Shown here in pieces: positions 50,901 to 60,506 of a stretch of 64,000 nucleotides of DNA. Numbering within the stretch: position 1 is the stretch's first letter; every line of letters begins with the position of its first letter. Position numbers and translations under genes: made by a program. The DNA comes from Sitta carolinensis (Eukaryota; Chordata; Aves; Passeriformes; Sittidae). The stretch lies in NCBI GenBank assembly GCA_032173965.1, contig CM063283.1, forward strand, positions 110,741,108 to 110,805,107, written 5' to 3'. The notes below the pieces were generated by a model. That model worked only from the letters and a program-made list of their open reading frames with translations, searched no databases and was not told the origin of the DNA.

Positions 50901-52378
50901 ACAAAGTACTTGGGAAGGGCATGATGTACAGCATCCTAGTCCCCAGGTTAACTATCAGGAATGGGATAATGGCTGTCTGGCTCCCTGGCCTGACCCTGTG
51001 AGGCTGTTCTAGGTCTCCTTCCCTCTGTCAGACATGGCTAAGGGCTCAGATGCTACTTGGAAAGGCCAGAACAATATTCATTCTACAGGAATTCGCTGAG
51101 GTCCAACCAGCACTCCAGCTCTTGGGGGTCAGCTCTAGGCTGGTTCTCCAAAGCCACATATATAATATATACTAATATATAAAATGTAATAGATGTAATA
51201 TGTAATAACTTATAATTTAAATACATGGTAATAAAATAATGTATAAAGCGACTTATGAAATATATGTTTTATAGAAATAAAATATAAAATATAGATTGCA
51301 CATTACATTGTATATATACATATAATATATGTTATAGGAATAACACACATCCATGTGGAAACTGCACAAGGCACTTTCAGGTGCAGGAAGCTTCAGGCTG
51401 TCCTTGCCAGCCTCAAAATGACTCCAGAGACACCACTGAACTCTTAGTTCTAAGGTGCCAATATACAGCTCCAAGTAGAATTTTTGGAAAAACGTAGAAA
51501 AAAAGCTTTTGATACCATAAAGTGGAGGTAACAGGTAACCCAGACGGGTTACACAGAATCAGCTGCAATTACACAAGTGCTGAAATATAACTTCGCTTCC
51601 CTCGATTCCCTCCGATTCCCCTGAATATCAGTCATGGAAACAGACAAAACAACAGAAAATAAAACTTGATGCTGCATATACGTTTCCAGCCTGGATCAGT
51701 TCAGTGCATTTACGCCCTGCTCCTTGGGAACGAGAGCACACGAGCCATCCTGCTGCCATCCCGGCTTTGTTCATGCTGCCAGCATACCCTCCCTCGATCC
51801 AAGCTGACCCTTCCCGAGCCCCTCCGGTTCCCGCAGACACTTCCCGAGCGAGCATCCACGAGTGCCTGCGCTCCCGGCTGCCGGGGCTGCGCTTGCGGCA
51901 GCGCCGGGGCAATACGTGCAGTGAAATACAGGCGTAAAAGTGGGGGAAAAATTTTAAAATAGCAAAGAAAATAAAGTAAAAGAAGAAAGAATAATTGAAA
52001 AAAAAAATAAAAAAACCAAACACACACAAAAAAAAAACAAACCGAGAAGAGTCCCCGGGAGCCGTGCCGGGCTCAGGCGCACACGTGGTGCTTCCTACTC
52101 GCCCCACGCCGTCCGTCCGCCCGCCGGGGCCGCCGCTCCCCCGCCACGGCACCGGCACCTGTCCCCATCCCCATCCCCATCCCCATCCCCATCCCCGTCC
52201 CCGTCCCCGTTCCCGCCCCGGTGCCTGCCCACCCCCGGGCCGTACCGGCGGGCCGCTGGGTCCGCACGCCGATGTAGCCCCGCAGCTTTTTGAGGGCGCG
52301 GTCTCGGATGCGCTTCTCGTTGGCGGCCAAGCGCTGCGCGAACTGCACCTCGGGCGGCTGCACGGCCGCGGGAGCCAT
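32717..52378 (-). CDS. RRP1B: RRP1B, ribosomal RNA processing protein 1 homolog B (17-exon model)
   Basis: RRP1B is a nucleolar Nop52-family protein involved in 60S ribosomal subunit maturation, and it recruits protein phosphatase 1 to nucleoli (known from human). Seventeen exons with GT-AG introns join to 2,292 nt, 763 codons plus stop; human RRP1B is about 758 residues. The start ATG (52378-52376) has an ideal Kozak context (GCCATGG). Exons 1-8 encode the helical Nop52 domain, with segments such as [18 protein letters not shown] and [15 protein letters not shown]. Exons 9-14 encode acidic patches and lysine-rich nucleolar signals. Exon 16 holds the PP1-docking RVxF motif KVTF (residues 689-692). 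The C-terminus keeps [16 protein letters not shown] and ends VDFF. Its similarity to human RRP1B in the tail and its position next to HSF2BP exclude the paralogue RRP1. Exon 12 is inferred from reading phase. Confidence 0.95.
33952..34018 (-). CDS. RRP1B: RRP1B exon 16 (PP1-binding KVTF)
   Basis: Encodes [24 protein letters not shown] fits the RVxF docking motif for protein phosphatase 1 and is conserved in human. Donor GCAG|GTGAG, phase 1 out. Confidence 0.95.
34736..34882 (-). CDS. RRP1B: RRP1B exon 15
   Basis: Encodes [20 protein letters not shown], then [19 protein letters not shown], like human SDFVKFDTPFLPKPLFFRRA. Phase 0 at both ends. Confidence 0.95.
37555..38297 (-). CDS. RRP1B: RRP1B exon 14 (large lysine-rich exon)
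   Basis: 743 nt encoding a low-complexity tail rich in Lys, Ser, Glu and Pro, with clusters such as RKRKRRKK and [10 protein letters not shown]. The acceptor TTTAG|AGGA is the one that keeps the frame. The donor is either GTG|GTATGT (37555) or AAG|GTGGTA (37558), both in frame and differing by one valine. It corresponds to the poorly conserved, exon-long tail of human RRP1B. Confidence 0.93.
38982..39106 (-). CDS. RRP1B: RRP1B exon 13
   Basis: Encodes [20 protein letters not shown], then RRKRKKKAV, leading to LEKVK: an acidic patch followed by a basic nucleolar-type signal. Phase 2 in, phase 1 out (AAAG|GTAAGG). Confidence 0.92.
39228..39252 (-). CDS. RRP1B: RRP1B candidate exon 12 (25-nt microexon)
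   Basis: Bases between an AAATAG acceptor and an AAG|GTTGAG donor. At 25 nt, with the 20-nt exon, it restores the frame into exon 13 and adds RKVCFSL between EG and RDLPQD. Human has a similarly sized insert (SSISQLSF) at the same place. Inferred from phase and splice sites only; the pyrimidine tract is weak. Confidence 0.5.
39513..39532 (-). CDS. RRP1B: RRP1B exon 11 (20-nt microexon)
   Basis: CCTGCAG acceptor, 20 bases, then AAG|GTGAGG donor. Joined to exon 10 it reads KKFQDLAEG, matching human KKFQDLSEG, so it is probably real. Its length (3n+2) breaks the frame unless another 3n+1 exon follows. Confidence 0.75.
39963..40060 (-). CDS. RRP1B: RRP1B exon 10
   Basis: Encodes [20 protein letters not shown] then [12 protein letters not shown], like human [20 protein letters not shown]. 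Donor AAAAA|GTGAGT, phase 2 out. Confidence 0.95.
40873..40967 (-). CDS. RRP1B: RRP1B exon 9 (NAGNAG acceptor)
   Basis: Encodes [19 protein letters not shown], then [12 protein letters not shown], matching the human region ending GPLLQ. The acceptor reads TAGCAG, so splicing at 40967 or 40964 differs by one alanine and keeps the frame. Confidence 0.9.
41190..41353 (-). CDS. RRP1B: RRP1B exon 8
   Basis: Encodes [20 protein letters not shown], then an acidic segment with [10 protein letters not shown], leaving in phase 1 at CAGAG|GTAAGG. It closes the Nop52 domain. Confidence 0.95.
41847..41911 (-). CDS. RRP1B: RRP1B exon 7
   Basis: Encodes [20 protein letters not shown] and K. Donor AAAGGA|GTAAGT, phase 2 out; the split codon completes as Asp. 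Confidence 0.95.
43294..43423 (-). CDS. RRP1B: RRP1B exon 6
   Basis: Encodes [20 protein letters not shown] and [20 protein letters not shown]; phase 2 in, phase 0 out at GGAG|GTTAG. Confidence 0.95.
44778..44839 (-). CDS. RRP1B: RRP1B exon 5
   Basis: Encodes [20 protein letters not shown] and leaves in phase 2 at GTGGG|GTAAGC. It continues the Nop52 helical repeat. Confidence 0.95.
45834..45919 (-). CDS. RRP1B: RRP1B exon 4
   Basis: Encodes [20 protein letters not shown] then LRLDKYYM, the most conserved block of the Nop52 domain. Acceptor TTGCAG|GACA, donor ATG|GTAA. Confidence 0.95.
46617..46674 (-). CDS. RRP1B: RRP1B exon 3
   Basis: Encodes [19 protein letters not shown]; donor GCTC|GTAAGT. 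The split codon completes as Arg with exon 4. Confidence 0.94.
47526..47608 (-). CDS. RRP1B: RRP1B exon 2
   Basis: Encodes [19 protein letters not shown] then MQDKPLLQ, nearly identical to human. Acceptor CGTAG|GTGG, donor CAG|GTAT, leaving in phase 0. Confidence 0.95.
48815..48975 (-). mobile_element. CR1 LINE 3' fragment, antisense
   Basis: The plus strand reads AATCACAGAATAACTCAGG, then TTGGAAAAGACCTCT and a CCAAGTGCCACATC segment, which is the reverse complement of the avian CR1 3' end. It lies in RRP1B intron 1. Confidence 0.85.
50187..50770 (+). mobile_element. Solo ERVL-type LTR, 584 bp, with 5-bp target duplication
   Basis: Begins TGTCCTGGG and ends AAACCAGGACA, giving 8-bp inverted termini TGTCCTGG/CCAGGACA typical of avian class III (ERVL) LTRs. 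It is flanked directly by CCCAG on both sides (50182-50186 and 50771-50775). AATAAA at 50639-50644 sets the plus orientation. No internal retroviral sequence adjoins it. It sits in RRP1B intron 1, antisense to the gene. Confidence 0.92.
51155..51340. repeat. AT-rich low-complexity tract
   Basis: About 180 bases almost entirely of A and T, with many TATA, ATATAT and AATAT words; no coding or element signature. Within RRP1B intron 1. Confidence 0.8.
52160..52212. repeat. Hexanucleotide repeat CCCCAT/CCCCGT
   Basis: About five tandem CCCCAT units followed by CCCCGT variants, just inside RRP1B intron 1 (about 35 bases from the exon 1 donor). G-rich on the transcribed RNA, so it could form quadruplexes near the 5' splice site (inference). 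Confidence 0.9.
52246..52378 (-). CDS. RRP1B: RRP1B exon 1 (start codon)
   Basis: Encodes [20 protein letters not shown] and onward to RTQRPA, then ends in phase 1 at a GCCG|GTAC donor. The match to the human N-terminus (MAPAMQPAEIQFAQRLA) fixes the start. It lies in the CpG-rich divergent promoter region. Confidence 0.95.
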
Positions 52379-52711
52379 GGCCCGGCCCGGCCCGGCCCGC
52401 TCCGGCCCCGCTCCGGCCCCGCTCCGGCCCGGCCTGCCCGCGCCGGCTCCGCCTGATGCCGTCACCGCCGCCGGGCTCTGCCGTCACGGCGGGGAAGGCG
52501 GGGCGCGGGCTGGGCACCGGCATGGGGCGGGAGCGCCGCCGGGCTCACCCACGGGCGGCACCGGCCGGGTCTCCGCCGTCCCGGGCACCCCACAGATCAC
52601 AGCGGCATTAAGGCTGCGGAAGAAGCTCTGAGATGGGCGAGGCCAATCTGTGACCGATCACCACCGTGTCACCCGGCCCGTGGCACTGAGCGCCACGTCC
52701 AGCCTGAGTCG

Positions 52712-53055
52712 AGGGGCCCAGAACTGGACACAGCAGCCGAGGTGTGGCCTCGCCTGTGCCCAGTACAGGGGCAGAATCATTGTCCTAGTCCTGCCGGCCG
52801 CACTAGTGCTGATAATCCAGGTGCCAGTGGCCTTCTTGGCCACCTGGGCGCACCTGGGTCTTGTTCAGCCTCTGCTGACCACCCTTCCCTCCGGGCAGCT
52901 TTCCAGACTCTCTTTGTCCAGCCTGGAGCTGCAGGGGCTTGTTGTGACCCCAGCAGTTCGCCTTGCTGAACTTTACACCGCTGGCCTCGGTGCTTCCATC
53001 CCGCCTGTCCAGATGCCCCTGCAGAGCCTGCCTGCCCTCCAGTACACCAGTACTG
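52712..53055 (-). mobile_element. CR1 LINE fragment, antisense, within the divergent promoter
   Basis: Contains the characteristic antisense CR1 words GAGGTGTGGCCTCGCC, TGGCCTTCTTGGCCACCTG and a CTGTCCAGATGCCCCTGC-like segment, in the same orientation as the other CR1 pieces here. The 3' end is truncated. Confidence 0.8.
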
Positions 53056-53206
53056 CCTCCCTGCCTCCCTGCCTCCGTCCCAGCTTGCTGTCGCTCCCTG
53101 GAGCCTCCAGCCCCAGCGGCGCCACGGCAGGGCCGGGCTGCAGCTCCCACAACCCTGCCTTGCTCCGGCCGTCCCCGGCAGCCCGGCATTGCCGCGGCAT
53201 TGTCAC

Positions 53207-53517
53207 GGTGTTGTCTTTCGTGTTTTCCCGGTATTGTCCTGGCGTTATCCCAATGTTATCCCGGTATTGTCCCAGTGTTTTCCCGGTGTTGTCACAGTGT
53301 TTTCCCGGTATTGTCCCGGTTTGTCCAGTGTTTTCCGGTATTGTCCCGTGTTTCCCAGTGTTTTCCCGGTATTGTCCCGCTGTTATCCCAATGTTATCCC
53401 AGTGTTTTCCCGGTATTTTCCGGTGTTATCCCAGTGTTTTCCCAGTGTTGTCCCAGTGTTTTCCCGGTATTGTCCCGGCGTTATCCCAGTGTTATCCCGG
53501 TGTTGTCGCGCTGTCGT
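53207..53517. repeat. 11-bp minisatellite, TGTTNTCCCRG, about 28 copies
   Basis: Tandem units of 11 bp alternate TGTTTTCCCGG, TATTGTCCCGG and TGTTATCCCAG, some shortened by one base. It lies about 150 bases upstream of the HSF2BP start codon. The open frames through it, with PVLSQCFPG-like repeats, are repeat by-products. Confidence 0.9.
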
Positions 53518-53669
53518 CCCGCAGTCGCTCCCGGCGGGATGGGGGCGGAGCCTGACACCAGGCCACGCCCCCTAGCGGACCCGCCCAATCGGAGGGGTGC
53601 TGGCCCCATTGGGGGCGTGGCCACTCGCGTTCCTCCTTCCCCGCTGTAGCCGCTGTCGCCGCTGTCGCG

Positions 53670-53705
53670 ATGTGGCGCAGCGCCGGCCTGGCTGGCGACG
53701 CGCAG
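53670..53705 (+). CDS. HSF2BP: HSF2BP exon 1 (start codon)
   Basis: Encodes MWRSAGLAGDAQ, then a CGCAG|GTATC donor in phase 0. The ATG has G at -3. The first residues differ from human, as expected for this variable N-terminus, so the start is likely but unproven. Confidence 0.75.
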
Positions 53706-56700
53706 GTATCGCCAGTGGCTCGGGCTGGCTCTGGGCCGGCCCGGCCCGGCCCGGGGGTCCATGCGGGCCCGGCTGCCCCAGGAGGAGCGGAGGGTTGTGT
53801 GGTGGTCCTGGGCCTGTGGGGCCCTGAGGGGGCGATGGCGGGGCCGCAGGTAGAGGGCAGCGAGGTGGGCGCTGCAGAGCCGCACCTGGGCTGGGGGTGA
53901 GCGGGGAAAGGCCCGGCGGGGATTCCTTGCTGGGGACTCCTTGCCAGCTGGGAGCTCTGCCCTGTGCGGCCCCCCGAGGGGCAGGCATGGCCGATTCCCT
54001 TCACTGGGAAGGGAACGTGAGCTCAGGTGCAAGCCGGGTGACTTGGCCCTGTGAGAGAGCTCGGTGAAGTCTGAAGTGAAGTTTCCTACCTCCAGGCACC
54101 TGATGTTGCTGTAAAGACTGGACAGAAAATTCCTGTTCTCCCCTGTCTGTATTTGCCTTTAACATACTCTCGTAGTGCAGGAAGATTCGGAGAAGCTGCT
54201 TAAACTGAGAAAATTAAACTTGTCTACTGCAACTGCAGTGCTGCAAAGACCTGTGCTTACAGTGGGAACTACAAACGAGAACTTTCTCCTTACTGCATAT
54301 TTCATATCTCTACACCAGTGGTTCGCAGCATGTTTTATTTGAATTCAGCTTTTTCTAGTGAACAGAGCTATTTTTATATACCGAATTTTGCTCTCTGAGC
54401 AGTACTGAATTTTCTCTGCCATTCATGGTTGCTGACACACAGATGGCATTCCTCTAAAGACTCCTCTGCCCATGTGTTTGTTCCATGCTTTCTGGAGACC
54501 TAGATTAATGGAGTTTTTCTAGAGTCATGTCATGTGGTGCTGCTTGGCCTCATGAACCTTGCCATAAGCACTTCCTGGTGCAACTTAGAACTTATAGTTG
54601 AAATTAAAGCAAAATCTTTCTTCCATACCTTTCTTACAGCTCTGAACGTGCAGAGGTGGGACTGGCCTGTCCCACACCCCTCTGGATTTGAAAAACAGCT
54701 GGGAAAGAAATAGAGTAGGAAGCAGAACTGAAAGGAAATGTTCAATCTGAGGAAGTAGGGAAACAGAAAGAATTGTAGGGAATGGTTGGAGAGGATGACT
54801 TCCATTTGTCTTGTGTGTCTGCTCTTGAGAGGACTGTGGGGATGGCACATTTTGAACCTGTAGGAGATGAGATTTTGGTTTGTAAGCCTCTCTCTCCCCT
54901 TTGGAATAAGACGTGATGTATAAGAAAATCTCATTTTGCCAGTGCTGTTCTCAGTGCAGTGCAGTGCAAAGCAGTACTAAGATGTATCTTTGCTTTCTGA
55001 AAGCATATTAAGTGATTGATGTTTTAGTCAAAACATGTTAAAGCTTTCTTTTATCAGCCTTTTTAACATCCAGCAGAGTGCACATGTATGTACATCAGAA
55101 ATTCTTTATGGTTATTTTTTTTTTTTGTACAGAAATTGCTCTGTAATTATAAAATTAACACACATTCTGCTGGAATATTGAATGGAAATTATAGCTATAG
55201 TTTGGCAGGAGAGGAAGCTAGCAAATATTTCTGTCTTACCTCAAGATTAAATTATTTATGTGAGATTGGGCTGCAGATGGCTGCAAATAATTTTTGCTCT
55301 TCATGAAAGATAAATCGTTTTGAAAACTGTACAGTTTCCTTCAAAAGAGTTGTGGTAATTTAGGACTGAGGATCTTGCAAATATTTGAATTAATTAAAAA
55401 GCTGAGTAATCGTACCCTTTACGGCAGTCATGAAACAACAGCTTGGGGTATGCTGCTCACATTTTAAAATGTGAATGTTAATTTTTGCAGTGTTCTCAGA
55501 TGCATTGCACACATTTTGGGTGAAGAAACACACGCAGAGAGGTAATACTATTTATTTTAGGCCACAGTGGCAAAAATTAAGGTTGCAGTCAAAGGGTCAA
55601 CCTCAGAGACTTTTGGGTTTGTTTGCTGGGTAGTTCTCTTTCAAAAGTTACAAGTTTCTGAAATGATACACAAAGAGGAATATTTTTTCCAAGAACAGAA
55701 ATTGAAGCAGAAAAGCACTACAGGGCTGTAATAGTGTCTTTGGTTGGTTGTTGGCTTGTTTGTTTTTGTTTTGTTTTGTTGTTTTATTTCAGAAGGCTGA
55801 GACCAAAGAGGAATTCGTAAAAGTTAGAAGGAGGGATTTGGAAAGGCTGACAACTGAAGTTATGCAACTGCGGGATTTCTTACCCAAAATAGTAAATGGA
55901 GATATCTTGGGGACATTCCAGAAGCTGGATGCTATTGAATCAAGTGAGTAGCACCATCTTACAAGCTCTTGCAGTTTCTGCCAGAACTGCTTAGAACAAA
56001 CTGTTGTGCCCCAGAAATAGTTGCAGAGTTTGTGGAGCTATTCCAGATTCAATTGTGTTGTTCAGTGACTGCTTCAGTAAATTAACGTGTTTGTAGTGAA
56101 GAAAATTACAGGCTGCCTTAGGAATAATCAGACATGTCAAATTAATCTTTAAAAACATTTTACTGTGGATAAAAACATACATAATTCAGGCAGTAAGGGA
56201 AGCTGTATGAGAAAAAAAATATTTTCCCTTTGAGAAAACGAAAAAGCATTTTTTTTATCAAAAGGTCACTTTGCACAGATAAAAAAAACCCCAACAAAAT
56301 AATGGTAAATAGCAATGGGTAAAAATTTGAAGGAAGAGTGAGTTAATCTTGTATTTGGCCTGTCTTGTTTTTTAGCTTGTATGCTTTACTATTTAAAAAA
56401 ATAAAGATTCTGTAATACAAGTCTTTTTACTACTCAAAGTAAGAATCTTTTTACTTCCCAAAGTCCAGTTTTTCAATGTTGGGTTTCTCTGTGCATTATT
56501 TTTAACAAAAATTACCCCACCCCCAACATCCCATCAGGGCCAAAGAGAAGTCAGCTCCATCCCTAGCCTGTAGCTTACCTGCAGCTGTACAGTTTACCTG
56601 GATTTGGGTTTGCCTGAAAAGATGTGGAACAAGCACTGAGACAGATTACAGACGGTGTATCTTTTCTAGAATATCAAGTGATAAATGGGAAATTAATTTG

Positions 56701-59700
56701 CAACTGCCAGCTAAGGAAGAGCAAGGTATGGCCTGAAAGCCTGTCTGGCAATGTGATATACTGGGGCAGAGCTTCCAGCTGCCTCAGTGATCCACTCTTT
56801 GGGGAGATTCTTCCATGTCACAAGCAGTGGATAGGATCTGGAAGTATCCTCTTTATGCTGTTGCAAGGCATCAGGCACTGTTTCCAGTTGCCTTAAGTGT
56901 TCCAGATCCTCAGTTAGTTTTTACCTACTTGTCTTGAGATTCTTCTCACTGATCCTTAAATTCCTTGTACCAGGCATCAAGGAGGTGCTGTCAGGTCCAT
57001 CCAGGGCAAGGTCATGGCATCAACATGGGGATTTTAAGACTCCTGAAATGTTCTGCTGGCTGCCCAGAATTCTCTGGGTCCCCTGGGACAGGACCTGAAG
57101 AGGTCCTTTGAATTCTCTTCAGTCAGCCTTTGAATTCTCTGCAGTCTTTCTCCACAGTGGAGATTGCTCTTGCAGGTGATGAGGTCATTTGAATATTTAT
57201 TCAGGCTCTGGCTGGATAAGTCAAGTGGAGATTTTTGCTGCTCCAGCCTTCTCCTACCTCTGCAGCATGAAATGAGGCAGGCTGAAAGGAGGCTTTGGAG
57301 CATACAAATCACTAAAGTTTGGACATCACAGGGACACAAGCAGCCCTCACTCTCAGAATGGTGCTGTTTGCTACATTCAGCCTCTTGGTGTGGCATGTGA
57401 AGCTCACAGGAGTCTGGCAGCTCCTAGAGATGTTTTTTCATGTCCTTACAGAAGCCTTATATGTGATTTGTGTACCTCCAGACTTCCATCAGCTGTTGCA
57501 GTTTTCTGGGTACTGCTGAAGTGTGCTTGAGCAGCAGAGTCTCCTGCTCCTCAGGAAGTGCAGATTACAGTCAGAGACTTTCAACACCTCTGGCCCATTC
57601 AGTTTTTAGACTGATGGAGTCTTGAGCAGCTTTGAGAAACCTTGAGTTTTTTTGCACATTTCAATTTCACTGGTGTGTGTAGGTCAATAGGACACCCATC
57701 TCCTGTGGCTTCCCAGGGCTGATCTCTCAGATCTGAGCTGGCAATGCTCAGTGCAGCCAACACCTACTTCTCAGGCTGCTGTCAGGCTCTTCATTAAGAT
57801 TTTTGCCAGGGTAATTGTTCATTTCCAAAAGAGGTTCTGTTTTGTTCTTATTACCCTTCTCAGGAAGAGTGTTTGGCTCCAGGAGTCTTAGAAATACAGC
57901 TCCAGCCATTTTTCTCTTATTATGGATACGTTATGGGGAACTCGCTCCACTTGGCAAGTGTTAAAAACAGCATTAAACACTGATCTAGCATTTGGATCAG
58001 TAGAATTGGAATTGTATCAGTTGTTGGCATTCATCCCTATTGTACTCAGTTCTCCACCTCCCAGAGCTTTGAGATGAGATCTCTGGTCCAGAAAATCTCC
58101 TGGTATGACCTGTGGCTTTCTGTGGATGAGAACGAGCCTTCCTCACATCTGAAATGGGGGCCTTCTCTTCTTTCCTGTGTTCAGCACCTTGTTCTGCTTT
58201 TGAGTCTCTATCTTGGGAGCAAGTGCCACTTCTTCCCAGAGCCTGATTTACCACTGCAGCAGTGAAGTTGCATATTTCTTCTTTGTGTGAAGGTGCCATT
58301 TCAGGTTTTTTTTTTTTGCTCACCCAGTTGGTAGTGAAATTTGCTTCTTTCTCTTCAGAGCAAAGGCACAGCTGGGAGAGCTGACTGGGCATAGCAGGGG
58401 AGTTTCTACAAATGAGGAACAATTAGAAGTAAGTCTCTTCAGCAGCTTCCACTCTTGTACTTTTTTTCCCTTCTACATACAACATTGTGATACCTTAGAG
58501 GATGTTGACACATCCTTCTTTTATCTGAATCCCTTTAAAAAGTCCAGGTTGCATTGTGTTAACACTCAATATTATTCTTCTGGCTCAGTTTTGGTTCCAG
58601 GACCTCTGAAGTTTGCTGGTGAAGGATATGGCATCTTTATGTGTCTGCTTCTGGATTCAGGTTGGATCCATCCTCTCAAAGGCTGGAAGTGATTCTTCTC
58701 CTTCTGGAGAGCTTGTTTCCTTGCAGGGACAGATACTTTCACAGGATGAACCTTCCTAGCAAGGCTAAACAGATTCTTGGCCTGCTGTAGGTAAGCAGAG
58801 CATGTTCTACTCCTGCTCAAGACATCTTGCTGTCAACTTCTTAGGACTCACACCCACATAGTCAAAAGTATATGAGACTGAATTTTCTTTACTTGACAGA
58901 AGGGAAGTTTCTTGTCACTGGCCAGAGTTATCCTCAAAAACTCAATGAATCTGTTCTTCCCTTCATTCTTTTCTGTTGGACTACAGGTTGAAAAGAAGGG
59001 AGTTGCTCACAGAGCATGTCCTGACACAGAGATGTTTCTCAGCAGTGAAGCCTTGCCTTGCCTTGCCTCTTTGCTTTCTGCTAAAAAGTGTTGCTGGCTT
59101 GAATCACACAGGGCTGAGTGGAAATACATCCTGCCTCTTCAGATAAATCAGCCACAAACAGATTTCTCCTTTTATACAGGCTACTTAAAGCAATGTGTGT
59201 ATATTTAAGATGATAAACTTGTCAATTAGGACCAAAACAGGGAGGTATTTCTTTTCAAATCATGTAGAATTACTAAATAGAATGCCAGAAGCCAAGTCCT
59301 TTGTTTAATAAGAACATATTTGATAATTTTTAATGATGTCTTTTTATTATAGAATTTGATATGATTTTTGTTAATTACATTTAAAAATGCTGTCATATAT
59401 TGCGGGAAGTATTTCAAGTGTGTTAAGCCATAGACCAAACTGTCATGTTCAAGGGTATGGTGTTTGAAGTGGGGTGTCATTTATTTTTTTAAACTAACCA
59501 AGGTTACAGTAGATGCTGTTTGGATTTTACTTTTTGGAACTATTTAAATATGTTTCCTTTTTTCAGTATAAATGCTAAGCATCCAATTCAGTGTTTTTTT
59601 AAAGTACAGTACAATACACAGCTGTTGTTAAAACTGTCCTTCAAAGAGATTTTTTTTAAACAGGCATCATGCTGTTGAAATGGAGTAATTTTAACTTGAT

Positions 59701-60506
59701 TTCTGTTCACTAAAATAAAGTGCCTACATTAGAATGAATTTCTGATAACATCAGAAATTTGATAACATCAGAAATTAATTTTATAAAGGAGTCATAAAAT
59801 TTGCTTGTAACTGACGTAATGTTTAAATAGTTTATAATCACAGAATCACAGAATGTGTTGAATTGGAAGGGATCTTAAAAACCCCATTGCCATGGGCAGG
59901 GACAACTTTCACTAGCCCATGTTGCTCATACTCCTTTATAAATACAATTTTAAAATATCTGGAATAGTTGCTTTTCATTCCTGCTATCCATGTAAGCTGT
60001 AAATTGTAGATTGAAACTCTCACTTTTGACTAGTGTTGGTATTTTTCTTTTGTTTTTATATACCCACTGACTTGGGTGAAATTTCACTCATGGAATTTTC
60101 ATGGAAACCAACGTGAAAACAAAGTAGGAAACGGAGGAAATTTTAAAAAAATCTTCTCAACCCTCAGTATTTAGCAACTAGATGTGTTTCTTTTAAATCA
60201 GAGGTGTTGGTTTGCTCTCTCAGAGCCGTTGCCACGCAGCAGCTTGTGAGATTCCCAGTTAGCCATGGGGAGGCGTTCTCGCACAGGCAAACGGCGCAGG
60301 CACCTCCGTAAAGTCGCACTGGGTGGATTCTCTTTGCTTTCATGCAGGCCCGATGACCATAATCTGTTCCTTCTCTCTTTTATTCGATTTATCCCGTCAC
60401 AGACCTGGAGAAAAAGGAGGAGGAAATTGAGCATCTGAGAATGGATTGTGAACACTTCAGAGCCCGTCTGGAAACAGCCCAGGCAGATTGCATGAGAGAG
60501 AAGAAG
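53670..60506 (+). CDS. HSF2BP: HSF2BP (MEILB2), first three coding exons; gene continues beyond the window
   Basis: HSF2BP binds HSF2 and, in germ cells, binds BRCA2 together with BRME1 to load recombinases at meiotic double-strand breaks (known from mammals). Three exons, 53670-53705, 55793-55943 and 60403-60506, join in frame to 97 codons of roughly 330. They encode the N-terminal oligomerising coiled coil, including TKEEFVKVRRRDLERLTTEV and MDCEHFRARLETAQAD, closely matching human TKEEFVKVRKKDLERLTTEV and MDCEHFKARLETVQAD. The C-terminal armadillo-like BRCA2-binding domain lies to the right of the window. It is divergently placed from RRP1B. Confidence 0.94.
55793..55943 (+). CDS. HSF2BP: HSF2BP exon 2
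   Basis: TTTATTTCAG acceptor; encodes KAETKEEFVKVRRRDLERLT, TEVMQLRDFLPKIVNGDI and FQKLDAIES. Donor TCAA|GTGAGT, phase 1 out. Confidence 0.96.
55944..60402 (+). other. HSF2BP intron 2
   Basis: About 4.5 kb. Apart from one CR1 fragment (59836-59935) I recognise no element or gene. 56900-58900 is less AT-rich than its flanks but has no supported coding frame. Confidence 0.7.
59836..59935 (-). mobile_element. CR1 LINE 3' end fragment, antisense
   Basis: The plus strand reads AATCACAGAATCACAGAATG, then TTGGAAGGGATCTTAAAA and CCATGGGCAGGGACAACTTT, the reverse complement of a CR1 3' terminus. In HSF2BP intron 2. Confidence 0.88.
60403..60506 (+). CDS. HSF2BP: HSF2BP exon 3
   Basis: CGTCACAG acceptor; encodes NLEKKEEEIEHLRMDCEHFR and ARLETAQADCMREKK. 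Donor AAG|GTAGAT, phase 0 out. Confidence 0.96.

Larger units (their letters stand above)
52379..53669. promoter_or_regulatory. Divergent promoter region between RRP1B and HSF2BP
   Basis: The two start codons lie 1.29 kb apart, head to head. The ends are CpG-rich and lack a clear TATA box, as expected for a housekeeping CpG-island promoter. The middle is occupied by a CR1 fragment and an 11-bp minisatellite, so the core promoters are probably confined to about 52380-52640 (RRP1B side) and 53515-53669 (HSF2BP side). Human RRP1B and HSF2BP are also head to head. Confidence 0.75.

Noticed and set aside
32717..52378. Assigning the minus-strand gene to RRP1 instead of RRP1B
   Set aside because: The KVTF exon, the [10 protein letters not shown]...VDFF tail and the HSF2BP neighbour all match RRP1B.
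52073..52523. Extended minus-strand frames through RRP1B exon 1 into intron 1 with Gly-Asp repeats
   Set aside because: They read through the exon 1 donor into the CCCCAT repeat; the spliced model joins perfectly to exon 2.
52650..53649. Plus-strand ORFs of 301 and 228 codons in the intergenic region
   Set aside because: They cross a CR1 fragment and the 11-bp minisatellite; the repeating peptides simply reflect the repeat.
57034..58422. Possible genes in HSF2BP intron 2 (ORFs of 120 and 141 codons)
   Set aside because: No recognisable domain, no splice structure, and composition like the surrounding intron.
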